From: Clostridiales bacterium | GTDB taxonomy: Bacteria; Bacillota; Clostridia; Lachnospirales; WQUN01 | Direction: 5' to 3' | Length of the DNA stretch: 7,205 bases | NCBI GenBank assembly: GCA_031273705.1 | Contig: JAISRJ010000322.1 | Coordinates: 1-7,205 of the forward strand | Translations under genes and position numbers: made by a program | In this document: positions 1-6,600 of the stretch, one piece after another | Position numbering within the stretch: position 1 is the stretch's first letter | Layout of the letters: every line of letters begins with the position of its first letter | Notes under the pieces: generated by a model | What the model was told of the DNA's origin: nothing | The model's input: only the letters and a program-made list of their open reading frames with translations | Database searches by the model: none

Positions 1-537
1 ATCATCATCATCAATACCATCAGCAAGATTCGAAAAGCTGTCGGTCGGCTCGAAGTTATTTGCAACATACTGACTTTGTGGTTTGGATTGTGGTTTTGGC
101 GGCGGGGCGGAATTTGCGGAATAGGATGGATGAGGTTCATAAGCGCCGCCGGCTCCACTGGGTGGACGTTGCTCAACATTACCGGCAAAACCTGATGAAC
201 GCGCCTCAAAAGCCGCTTTACTTTCCGTAAATTCTTGCTCATCTACATTTACTTCCGTCATCCATTTACGCTGACCACTGTTGGGGTCGTCATATGTGCG
301 GATACTAAGCCGCCCGGTTATAGCTATTTGCATTCCTTTTTTAAAAAACCTTTCAGTAAATTCAGCTTGTTTGCCGAACGAAACACAATTGATAAAATCG
401 GCGTCCGCTTCGCCTTCACGTTTAAAACGGCGATTGACAGCCAGAGTATATCGGGCGATTGCCATTGGCTCCGCGGCTTGAGAATATCGAATTTCCGGAT
501 CTTTAGTAAGCCGGCCGATAAGTATAACTTTGTTCAT
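1..537 (-). CDS. ssb: Single-stranded DNA-binding protein SSB, 3' end cut by the window
   Basis: SSB coats single-stranded DNA during replication, recombination and repair, and recruits partner proteins through its acidic C-terminal tip. The start is ATG at 537-535, behind an AAGGGGG ribosome binding site that overlaps the end of rpsF. There are 179 visible residues with no stop. Residues 1-105 form the OB fold: MNKVILIGRLTKDPEIRY at the start, then FINCVSFGKQAEF (48-60) and GRLSIRTYDDP (75-85). The usual Trp of the WGK motif is Phe54 here. Residues 106-170 are a Gly/Pro/Gln/Ser-rich flexible linker. The frame ends in DGIDDDD exactly at base 1, so only a few codons of the expected DDDIPF-type tip are missing. 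It lies 9 bases after rpsF, and rpsR should follow outside the window. Identification is very secure. Confidence 0.97.
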   Translation of the reverse strand, partial: MNKVILIGRLTKDPEIRYSQAAEPMAIARYTLAVNRRFKREGEADADFINCVSFGKQAEFTERFFKKGMQIAITGRLSIRTYDDPNSGQRKWMTEVNVDEQEFTESKAAFEARSSGFAGNVEQRPPSGAGGAYEPHPSYSANSAPPPKPQSKPQSQYVANNFEPTDSFSNLADGIDDDD

Positions 538-546
538 AAATCCCCC

Positions 547-834
547 TTATCCGTCTAATCTAATAATTAGATAACGAATAACATTCTCAAAGAAACGTAT
601 ACGACTTTCTATTTCTTTTGGCGCCGTGCTCTCGGCGGAAAAAGTTATAAATGTGTAAAAACCTTCGGTTAGCTTATCTATCTCATAAGCTAACCGGCGT
701 TTGCCCCATTCGTCAACTTTATCGACAGAGCCGCCAAATCGTGTGATAAGTTCCTGAACCTTTTCTAACTCGGCCTTCAGGGCTTCATCCTCCACGTCGG
801 GCTTGACTATCACGCCAATCTCATACTTATTCAT
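547..834 (-). CDS. rpsF: 30S ribosomal protein S6
   Basis: S6 is a small-subunit protein that pairs with S18 on the central domain of 16S rRNA. The product is 95 residues, the normal family length. Family landmarks are the opening MNKYEIGVIVKPDV, the DEWGKRRLAYEI block (41-52) and FFENVIRYLIIRLDG at the end (81-95). The frame stays open 16 codons further upstream, to an ATG at 882. I chose the ATG at 834 because an AGGAGG site lies just before it, and because S6 proteins start at this Met-x-x-Tyr-Glu. The longer version would also run through the leader hairpin. It is the first gene of the rpsF-ssb operon, with its own candidate promoter at 921-893. Confidence 0.97.
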   Translation of the reverse strand: MNKYEIGVIVKPDVEDEALKAELEKVQELITRFGGSVDKVDEWGKRRLAYEIDKLTEGFYTFITFSAESTAPKEIESRIRFFENVIRYLIIRLDG

Positions 835-860
835 ATTTACCTCCTCCTTCTGGGCTAATG

Positions 861-880
861 GCTCGCGCCTATCCGCGAGC
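861..880 (-). promoter_or_regulatory. Leader hairpin in the rpsF 5' untranslated region
   Basis: A perfect 7-bp inverted repeat (GCTCGCG / CGCGAGC) around a 6-base loop lies in the inferred transcript, roughly 16 bases upstream of the AGGAGG site. In many bacteria the S6:S18 complex binds a structured leader of this operon to repress its own synthesis. The position fits such an element. I do not see the conserved CCG-bulge arrangement of the described S6:S18 motif, so the function is inferred from position only. It is not followed by a U tract, so it is not an ordinary terminator. Confidence 0.45.
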
Positions 881-892
881 AAGGACTGGCAT

Positions 893-921
893 ATAGTAAC
901 ATGAATTCACATATATTACAA
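893..921 (-). promoter_or_regulatory. Candidate sigma-A promoter for rpsF-ssb
   Basis: Reading the minus strand, TTGTAA (921-916) and TACTAT (898-893) are separated by exactly 17 bases. The -10 box is preceded by TGT, an extended -10 (TGn). Each hexamer matches four of six consensus positions. Transcription would begin near 886, giving a leader of about 50 bases that contains the 861-880 hairpin. It lies in the only gap upstream of rpsF, where a promoter is expected. Confidence 0.55.
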
Positions 922-954
922 GGGGTTATTTCATTTTGCAACTTGCCCTTAACC

Positions 955-989
955 CAGAGCAATGGGCACAAGTAAATGCCGTTGCTCTG
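955..989 (-). other. Long imperfect hairpin after nadE, possible weak terminator or processing site
   Basis: CAGAGCAA (955-962) and TTGCTCTG (982-989) are perfectly complementary. Inside them GGCA (965-968) pairs with TGCC (977-980), leaving an 8-base loop and a small 2/1 internal bulge. It begins 5 bases beyond the nadE stop codon on the minus strand, the usual place for a 3'-end structure. No U-rich run follows on either strand, so a canonical rho-independent terminator is not supported. It could instead stabilise the 3' end or allow read-through into rpsF. Confidence 0.4.
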
Positions 990-993
990 TCAC

Positions 994-2928
994 TTAACCG
1001 CCCTTGTCAGTGGGTAGCACTCCTTCACGGACGGGAATTAATTGATTCATCCAAAGATCGACAGCCGCGTCGCTGGGCATACGCCAGTCGCCGCGTGGGG
1101 AGAGCGCAACCGAGCCGACTTTTGCCCCGTCAGGCAAGCAAGATCTCTTGAACTGATTCGCGAAAAAACGCTTGTAAAATATTTTCAACCATTCACGCAG
1201 TTGATCTTTGTCGTATATACCCAAAAACGCCTTTTCCGCTAAAAACAAAATCTTATCAGGCGGATAACCCAATCTCATCATATAATACAAATAAAAATCA
1301 TGAACTTCATATGGACCTAAAATTAATTCCGTCTCTTGAGAGATTACACCTTCTTGCGGTGGAAGCAGTTCCGGAGAAACCGGTGTGTCAAGAATGTCAT
1401 TCAATACCTCGCGCAGTCCGTTCACTTTAAATCTATCCGCCGCGTATGCTATCAGATAGCGAATTAATGTCTTTGGAATCGAAGAGTTAACGCCATACAT
1501 CGACATGTGATCACCGTTGTATGTCGCAAAACCCAACGCCAATTCTGAAAGATCGCCCGTACCGAGTACAAACCCTCCAATCTTAGACGCAATATCCATT
1601 AATACCTGCGTTCGTTCTCTAGCCTGAGCGTTTTCATAAGTCAAATCATGAACTGCCGGATCGTGTCCAATATCCGAAAAATGTCCTAAAACAGCGTTCG
1701 CAATTGGAATTTCCAGCAAGGTCGCGCCGACAAGGTCCGCCAACAGCTTTGCGTTGTTATAGGTGCGATCACTTGTACCAAAGCAGGGCATTGTTACGCA
1801 ATGTATCCCGGCTCTGGGCAGTTCAAGCAAATCAAACGCCTTTACACATACCAGCAGCGCCAGTGTGGAATCCAATCCGCCGGACAGACCAAGCACAATA
1901 TTTTTTGATCCTAAATGTCGTAATCTTTTCTTCAATCCCAAAGCTTGTAGCGTCAAGATTTCTTCACAGCGCTTGTCACGCTGGGCGGGGTCGTTCGGGA
2001 CAAAAGGCGCGGCCGGTACATATCGATAAAAATTATCGTCAATCGCTGGCCTAATTTCACGATCAATAATAATTCGGCGATATCCGTCTGCCAATTGAAA
2101 ACTGGTATTTCTTCTGCGCTCGCCAATCAAATAATTTATATCAATATCAGCCAATATTGATCCATTGGTAAATCTTTCGCTCTCGGAGATAATTCTCCCA
2201 TTCTCAGCAATTATGTTATGTCCGCTGTATACTAGATCGGTCGTCGATTCACCTTCGCCCGTGCTTGAATATACATACGCACACAAACATCTGGCCGACT
2301 GATTAGTAATTAAATCACGACGATACTCGGCTTTTCCGGTTAATTCGTTGCTTGCGGAAAGATTAGCGATAACAGTTGCGCCCGCGTTCACGTAATATGA
2401 CGAAGGAGGTATTACAGACCATAAATCCTCACAGATTTCAACCGCAATCGCAAAATCTGTCATGTCACTAAAAGAATAAATCAACTTTGTAGAAAAGGGT
2501 ATCCCGCCAAGCTCTGTATCTATTTTTTTACCGGACGCGAAATGACGCATTTCATAGAATTCCGCGTAATTGGGCAAATAGATTTTCGGCACTATACCGA
2601 CTACTTTACCGCCGTAAACAACAGCCGCGCAGTTGAACAGCTTACCTTCATACGCCAGTGGCAAACCGAGGACTGCCGTTACTTGTAGACTTTTGGTAGT
2701 CTGCGCCAGCCTAAATAATGATTTTTTCGCCGCTGTCAATAAAGTTTCCTGCAAAAATAAATCGCCGCACGTATAGCCGGTAATACATAACTCCGGAAAA
2801 ACTGCTAAATCTACATCCCGATCATCCAATTTCCTTAAATGATTAATTATTTCATTTAGATTAAACTCACAATCCGCAACACGCAGATCCGGAGACACAG
2901 CCGCAACCCGCGCGAATCCGAATGTCAA
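994..2928 (-). CDS. nadE: Glutamine-dependent NAD(+) synthetase
   Basis: This enzyme makes NAD+ from deamido-NAD+ with ATP, using ammonia released from glutamine in its own N-terminal domain. The product is 644 residues, the long two-domain bacterial type. The nitrilase-like glutaminase domain (about 1-290) has the full Glu-Lys-Cys triad: Glu46 in FPELCITGY, Lys115 in VPKIYLPNY and Cys166 in EICEDLW. The synthetase domain (about 320-640) has the PP-loop LGLSGGLDST (346-355), ENAQARER (432-439), GTGDLSELALG (456-466) and NGDHMSMYGVNSSIPKTL (471-488). The start is TTG at 2928: a stop lies two codons upstream, GGAGG lies 10 bases ahead, and the TFGFARVAA opening matches the family N-terminus. 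The start overlaps the malQ stop (TTGA), which suggests coupled translation. The gene is intact. Confidence 0.96.
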   Translation of the reverse strand: MTFGFARVAAVSPDLRVADCEFNLNEIINHLRKLDDRDVDLAVFPELCITGYTCGDLFLQETLLTAAKKSLFRLAQTTKSLQVTAVLGLPLAYEGKLFNCAAVVYGGKVVGIVPKIYLPNYAEFYEMRHFASGKKIDTELGGIPFSTKLIYSFSDMTDFAIAVEICEDLWSVIPPSSYYVNAGATVIANLSASNELTGKAEYRRDLITNQSARCLCAYVYSSTGEGESTTDLVYSGHNIIAENGRIISESERFTNGSILADIDINYLIGERRRNTSFQLADGYRRIIIDREIRPAIDDNFYRYVPAAPFVPNDPAQRDKRCEEILTLQALGLKKRLRHLGSKNIVLGLSGGLDSTLALLVCVKAFDLLELPRAGIHCVTMPCFGTSDRTYNNAKLLADLVGATLLEIPIANAVLGHFSDIGHDPAVHDLTYENAQARERTQVLMDIASKIGGFVLGTGDLSELALGFATYNGDHMSMYGVNSSIPKTLIRYLIAYAADRFKVNGLREVLNDILDTPVSPELLPPQEGVISQETELILGPYEVHDFYLYYMMRLGYPPDKILFLAEKAFLGIYDKDQLREWLKIFYKRFFANQFKRSCLPDGAKVGSVALSPRGDWRMPSDAAVDLWMNQLIPVREGVLPTDKGG

Positions 2929-4493
2929 CGATTATACACCTCCGTCAGATAACGTATTCCATCGATAATACTTGAAGTTAAAGCGTCTTTTTTAAACCTA
3001 AACTGCCAGTTACCCACAGCCACTCCGGGCGTATTCATGCGCCCTTCTTCCCCCAGGCACATAAGATCCTGCAACGGAACTATGGCATACGCCGCGGACG
3101 ACGAATAGGCCAGTCGAATCATATCCCAGGCCACATTATCGCCCGTTACATTCAGATAACGCCGAAAATAATCCCGTTCTTTATCAGTCGTCTCTATATA
3201 CCATCCGACAGTGGTATTGTTGTCATGTGTCCCGGTATAGCAGACTACATTAGGGTTTTTATAATTATGCGGCAGATAAGTATTTTTGCTGTCCGAGCCA
3301 AACGCGAATTGCAATACCGCCATACCCGGAAAGCCCGTAGCCTCACGCAGCGCCAACACTTCGTCCGTAATAACGCCAAGGTCCTCCGCGATGATAGGCA
3401 GTTTACCCAGGTTGTTAAACACATCCAATCCGGGACCTTTCATCCATTTCCCATTAACGGCGGTTTTCTCTCCATAAGGTACAGACCAATAAGATTCAAA
3501 TCCACGAAAATGATCGATTCTTAAAATATCAACTAATCTCAATGCGGAATGAATGCGTAAATTCCACCATTTATAGTTATCAGATTTATGCGCCGGCCAA
3601 AAATATAATGGATTACCCCATAACTGCCCAGTTTCGCTAAAATAATCAGGTGGAACACCCGCCACAGCTAATGGATAACCCCTTTCATCCAATTGGAATA
3701 AATTTTTATTAGCCCAGGTATCAGAAGAATCCATAGCGACAAATATGGGAATATCTCCGATAATTTTGATACCGGCGTCATTCGCGTACTCTTTAACCAG
3801 TGCCCATTCTCTAAAAAATTCGTATTGCAGGAATTTGAAGAACTCCACATCTTTAAGCAACTTATCCGTCCAGTTTTTTACGGCGACCGGGTCATGTTTC
3901 GCCAAATCCTCCGGCCAACTGCTGCAAACAGCGCCGTAGTAGTAATCTCTGATTTGATTCTCGGTTAGAAATTTCTCATTTGATTTGCGGAAAGCCACCA
4001 ATTCACGCGTGTCATCAAAGTCATTTTGGCGTTTGTTTATGAAATATTCTTTTGCCGCCATAAACAGAGCGTAATCATTTAACCACTCGGCATTCTTCAC
4101 GCAAAACGCCAGGTAATCACTCTGCTTCGTCAGCGTAGCGGAAAATCGGTCATGCGCCTTGTGAAATATGTTCATTTTGTAAGTTATAACCGGTCCGTAA
4201 TCGACTTTATCGTTGGGGAAATATGGTTTGTCATACAAATCTTCGTCTGTTAAATATCCTTGTTCGCGCAAAATATCCGGGCTGATAAGATAATGATTGC
4301 CCGCAAAAGTGGAAAAACTCTGATAAGGCGAATCTCCAAAACTGGTCGGCCCCAATGGAAGTATCTGCCAGAGTTTCAACCCCGCGTTCTTTACAAAATC
4401 GATAAAATCTATTGCACCTTTGCCTAAATCCCCGATACCGTAAGGACTGGGAAAACTGGTGGGATGCGCTATAACCCCGCTGCTCCGTTTCAT
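2925..4493 (-). CDS. malQ: 4-alpha-glucanotransferase (amylomaltase, GH77)
   Basis: This cytoplasmic enzyme transfers alpha-1,4-glucan segments between maltodextrins, in maltodextrin or glycogen breakdown. The 522 residues match the family's usual length. The N-terminus SSGVIAHPTSFPSPYGIGDLG and LWQILPLGPTSFGDSPYQ (41-58) are GH77 hallmarks. The catalytic residues are visible: nucleophile Asp317 in LRIDHFRGF, acid/base Glu360 in IIAEDLGVI and the third acid Asp414 in TGTHDNNT. GDIPIFVAMDSSDTW (246-260 region) is also typical. The start is ATG at 4493 behind AAGGAGGT. It has its own promoter candidate at 4550-4523 and overlaps nadE by four bases, so the two are probably co-transcribed. No other glycogen or maltose genes are in view, so the physiological partner pathway cannot be read from context. 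Confidence 0.96.
   Translation of the reverse strand: MKRSSGVIAHPTSFPSPYGIGDLGKGAIDFIDFVKNAGLKLWQILPLGPTSFGDSPYQSFSTFAGNHYLISPDILREQGYLTDEDLYDKPYFPNDKVDYGPVITYKMNIFHKAHDRFSATLTKQSDYLAFCVKNAEWLNDYALFMAAKEYFINKRQNDFDDTRELVAFRKSNEKFLTENQIRDYYYGAVCSSWPEDLAKHDPVAVKNWTDKLLKDVEFFKFLQYEFFREWALVKEYANDAGIKIIGDIPIFVAMDSSDTWANKNLFQLDERGYPLAVAGVPPDYFSETGQLWGNPLYFWPAHKSDNYKWWNLRIHSALRLVDILRIDHFRGFESYWSVPYGEKTAVNGKWMKGPGLDVFNNLGKLPIIAEDLGVITDEVLALREATGFPGMAVLQFAFGSDSKNTYLPHNYKNPNVVCYTGTHDNNTTVGWYIETTDKERDYFRRYLNVTGDNVAWDMIRLAYSSSAAYAIVPLQDLMCLGEEGRMNTPGVAVGNWQFRFKKDALTSSIIDGIRYLTEVYNR
2939..2943 (-). promoter_or_regulatory. Ribosome binding site that fixes the TTG start of nadE
   Basis: GGAGG (2943-2939) lies inside the last codons of malQ, 10 bases before the TTG at 2928. 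No ATG or GTG start is available upstream, because TAA at 2934-2932 closes the frame. This site together with the homologous N-terminus therefore decides the start. Confidence 0.75.
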
Positions 4494-4522
4494 ATGAACC
4501 TCCTTGTGTACATCCTCACCCT

Positions 4523-4550
4523 ATTTTATAGCAAAATTATTTTATTTCAA
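4523..4550 (-). promoter_or_regulatory. Sigma-A-type promoter for malQ-nadE
   Basis: On the minus strand TTGAAA (4550-4545) and TAAAAT (4528-4523) are 16 bases apart, and each matches five of six consensus positions. The surrounding sequence is strongly A+T-rich. The inferred start near 4516 leaves a leader of about 22 bases with AAGGAGGT correctly placed before the malQ ATG. The element fills most of the 66-base gap between the flippase stop and malQ, so malQ-nadE can be transcribed independently of the upstream gene. Confidence 0.65.
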
Positions 4551-4559
4551 GGGCAAATA

Positions 4560-6104
4560 TTACGCCGAGGCGTTATCACGTTTTAACATGCGGGTCAGAT
4601 CCTCGGATTTAAGCGCGCCGGTCAGAATGATCAGTGAGAAAAAGATTAAAAATAGCAGCATGATAGAAACCAATAGCCCGACTTTATTACCCAGATAATC
4701 TGATATGTAGGCATTGTTAATCCAATGGACACTTAATCCGGCGGCGGAGGCGCACAGCACGGGTTTCAGAATCCAATTGCACATATCTAAACCTATTTTT
4801 ATATTATGCCGAATTTTATTCAGCTCAAAAGTGCAGGAAATTACTAAACTCACAAACCAGCCGGCCATAAAAGCCCAAATTCCATATTGCGGCACAAGCA
4901 CATATATAAAAAATATATTAATAATAGAAGACAGCAAACTGATTTTAAATATAAACATCTGATTGCCGAGCCCATTCAGTACGCCCGCGAATATTATCTG
5001 TATGTACAATAACGGACACATAAGCCCCAGAGCAAACAACATATCACCAATCGGCTGATTGTATATTAGCATACCCAGTTCGTTGGGGAAGCAAAGAAAT
5101 AACGAGGCCGCGCCCACACCCGAAATCGAAGCAAAGAGTATCGACTGCGAAACAGTTCTTCTAACGCTGTTCATTCTATTAAGGGCGGCGGCTTCCGAAA
5201 CTGCCGGAACTAGTGTAACGGACAGCGAAGTCAGCAGCGCTGTCGGAAAATAAATCAGCGGCATTGCCATACCCGACAGTCGGCCAAAGGTAGACATCGC
5301 CTCGACGCTGCTCATTCCAAATGCCTGAAGTCGCTGGGGAATAAGTATATTTTCTAAAGTAGCCAGCAAAGAACCAATCACCCTGTTGGCCGTCAACGGC
5401 ACAGCCATAGAACAAATAAGCGATAAGGATTCACGTGAGCTAAAAGACGGCTTTTTGGTCAATCTATTTAGCGTTTTAAATTTTCTATAAGAGACAAAAA
5501 TATAGATAAAGGAAATAAATTCCTCCGCCACTATGCCGATAACCGCGACCGCGCAGGCATATTCCAATCCGCGTGGAATAAAAAAGCCAGCCAAGCAGTA
5601 TATTACTATCATACGGACACATTGTTCCAGCACTTGATTAGCGGCAGGCACAAGCGTTTCCTGCAAACCCAGGAAATATCCTCGCACACAAGTTCCGGCG
5701 GCCATAAACGGAAACGCCAGCGATAAAATCTGAAGCGCGAGAATAGTGCGCATGTCTTTAAAAAAGTACACCGCTATCGAGGTAGCGCCAAAGTACAGGC
5801 AGACTGTTAAAAGTAACCCCACAGCGGATGTAATAAGCACGGATTGTTTTAAAATTACGCCCATGTTGCCGTATTCATGTTTTGCGTGTTCCTGCGCTAT
5901 AAGTTTGGAGATCGCGGTATTAAACCCAGAGCAGGCTATGCTCCACGCCAGCATATAGACGGGCATTATCAATTGATAAAGACCCATGCCCTCCGCGCCC
6001 ATGATGTTTGACATATATATTCTGTACACAAAACCCAACACGCGCGTAATAACACCCGCGCCCGTAAGAATTAGCGCGCCTGTAACAATGCTTCGTTTCT
6101 TCAT
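4560..6104 (-). CDS. spoVB: MOP-superfamily lipid II/polysaccharide flippase, SpoVB-like
   Basis: This is an integral membrane exporter of the oligosaccharide flippase family. SpoVB is the sporulation member, thought to move lipid-linked precursor for spore cortex peptidoglycan across the membrane. The 514 residues are close to the usual length of about 518. The N-terminus shows the family signature: a first membrane segment (about 8-30, LILTGAGVITRVLGFVYRIY), then GAEGMGLYQLIMPVY (36-50). A second half opens with CSMAVPLTANRVIGSLL (231-247) and LIYFPTALLTSLSVTLVP (283-300). Hydrophobic stretches alternate throughout and fit 12-14 membrane segments. The start is ATG at 6104 behind GGAGAGG. 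Firmicutes carry several paralogues (SpoVB, YkvU, YabM, MurJ-like), so the family is secure but the exact orthologue is less so. It is the last intact gene before the decayed region. Confidence 0.85.
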   Translation of the reverse strand: MKKRSIVTGALILTGAGVITRVLGFVYRIYMSNIMGAEGMGLYQLIMPVYMLAWSIACSGFNTAISKLIAQEHAKHEYGNMGVILKQSVLITSAVGLLLTVCLYFGATSIAVYFFKDMRTILALQILSLAFPFMAAGTCVRGYFLGLQETLVPAANQVLEQCVRMIVIYCLAGFFIPRGLEYACAVAVIGIVAEEFISFIYIFVSYRKFKTLNRLTKKPSFSSRESLSLICSMAVPLTANRVIGSLLATLENILIPQRLQAFGMSSVEAMSTFGRLSGMAMPLIYFPTALLTSLSVTLVPAVSEAAALNRMNSVRRTVSQSILFASISGVGAASLFLCFPNELGMLIYNQPIGDMLFALGLMCPLLYIQIIFAGVLNGLGNQMFIFKISLLSSIINIFFIYVLVPQYGIWAFMAGWFVSLVISCTFELNKIRHNIKIGLDMCNWILKPVLCASAAGLSVHWINNAYISDYLGNKVGLLVSIMLLFLIFFSLIILTGALKSEDLTRMLKRDNASA

Positions 6105-6157
6105 GACAACCGCCTCTCCGTCAATTCATACACTGCGATTTTATTCGGAAAGAGACG

Positions 6158-6190
6158 AATTTATGCCCGGTGGAAAACCGCGGTTATTCA
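6158..6190 (-). promoter_or_regulatory. Weak sporulation-sigma-like promoter upstream of the SpoVB-like gene
   Basis: The minus strand carries TGAATA (6190-6185) and CATAAATT (6165-6158), 19 bases apart. The -10-like box resembles the CATAcAnT pattern of mother-cell sigma-E promoters, and TGAATA resembles a sigma-F/G -35 box. Spacing and -35 identity do not fit either sigma factor well. The spacer contains a 10-bp palindrome, AACCGCGGTT (6176-6185). B. subtilis spoVB is sigma-E dependent, which is the only reason to favour this reading. The call is speculative. Confidence 0.2.
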
Positions 6191-6213
6191 CACGTTAACA
6201 CTAGACAAGTTAT

Positions 6214-6422
6214 TTACATAACGCCCGCGGGGGAATGGCAAGTCCATTGTATCTCGCTGACATGGCCAACCCAGCCAGTCGCCACCGAACCCGCCTGAAG
6301 CTGAATATCGGTGAAATAGACCTCGCAGTGCAGTCTCGCACCACGAGCCGCACGGTGATGAAGTCAATCTGCCCATAGCCCTTCGGGGAAGCGTCACGCG
6401 TCACTATCTGAAAACTTGCCAT
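6214..6422 (-). pseudogene. Frameshifted small phage-like structural gene
   Basis: An ATG at 6422 sits behind a very strong AAGGAGGG site and opens with MASFQIVTRDASPKGYGQ, continuing to VRLVVRD at 6333. The same frame then becomes Arg/Ser-rich and implausible. The frame displaced by one missing base takes over near 6334 with LHCEVYFTDIQLQAG and then VATGWVGHVSEIQWT, stopping at TAA 6216-6214. Restoring one base near 6334 gives a coherent protein of about 70 residues. The strand-rich TDIQLQAG...TGW pattern recalls small tail or structural proteins of Clostridia phages, but I do not recognise a named family. The last residues after EIQWT may also be altered. It lies directly after a second remnant in the same direction, as in a phage operon. 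Local G+C is clearly higher than in the core genes. Confidence 0.55.
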
Positions 6423-6436
6423 ATGCCGCTCCCTCC

Positions 6437-6600
6437 TTAGAAAAGGTCGATGAACCGCGTTTCGGTGGTTCCGTCCTCATACTAGAATACCAACTCGATG
6501 CCTGCCTGACCGTTCACCCCCCTTTGCAGATTGCAAAGCCGCCCGCGTAATAATACTGGTTCGCGTGCATACCGACGACCTCGGCGATGCGAACCCTCAC
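6437..6600 (-). pseudogene. Doubly broken phage-like gene remnant upstream of the MASFQ gene
   Basis: Reading leftward from about 6600, one frame gives AEVVGMHANQYYYAGGFAIC and then KGG, ending at TGA 6516-6514 immediately after a run of six G (6522-6517). Adding one G restores the frame to VNGQAGIELVF, then TAG (6484-6482), then YEDGTTETRFIDLF and TAA at 6439-6437. The gene therefore has one homopolymer deletion and one nonsense codon. Its natural end overlaps the ribosome binding site of the next remnant, so the two were once a tightly packed pair. No function is recognised. The 5' end is uncertain because the sequence runs into the oppositely oriented hsdR fragment near 6586-6600. Confidence 0.5.

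Noticed and set aside
1..12. ATC repeat at the left edge resembling a microsatellite
   Set aside because: It is four GAT codons encoding the acidic C-terminal end of SSB on the minus strand.
235..558. Plus-strand open frame opposite ssb
   Set aside because: It lies opposite a clearly conserved gene, has no ribosome binding site of note and no recognisable motif.
835..882. N-terminal extension of S6 to an ATG at 882
   Set aside because: It would translate through the leader hairpin and the AGGAGG site. The ATG at 834 has the proper ribosome binding site and matches the family N-terminus.
936..1151. Plus-strand open frame across the nadE 3' end
   Set aside because: Most of it is antisense to conserved NadE codons. 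The translation has no recognisable pattern.
3668..3850. Minus-strand open frame inside malQ
   Set aside because: It is an out-of-frame shadow of intact GH77 sequence.
6188..6397. Minus-strand 69-residue open frame overlapping the MASFQ remnant
   Set aside because: It has no ribosome binding site at its start. The coherent protein signal is in the other two frames, joined by a one-base shift.
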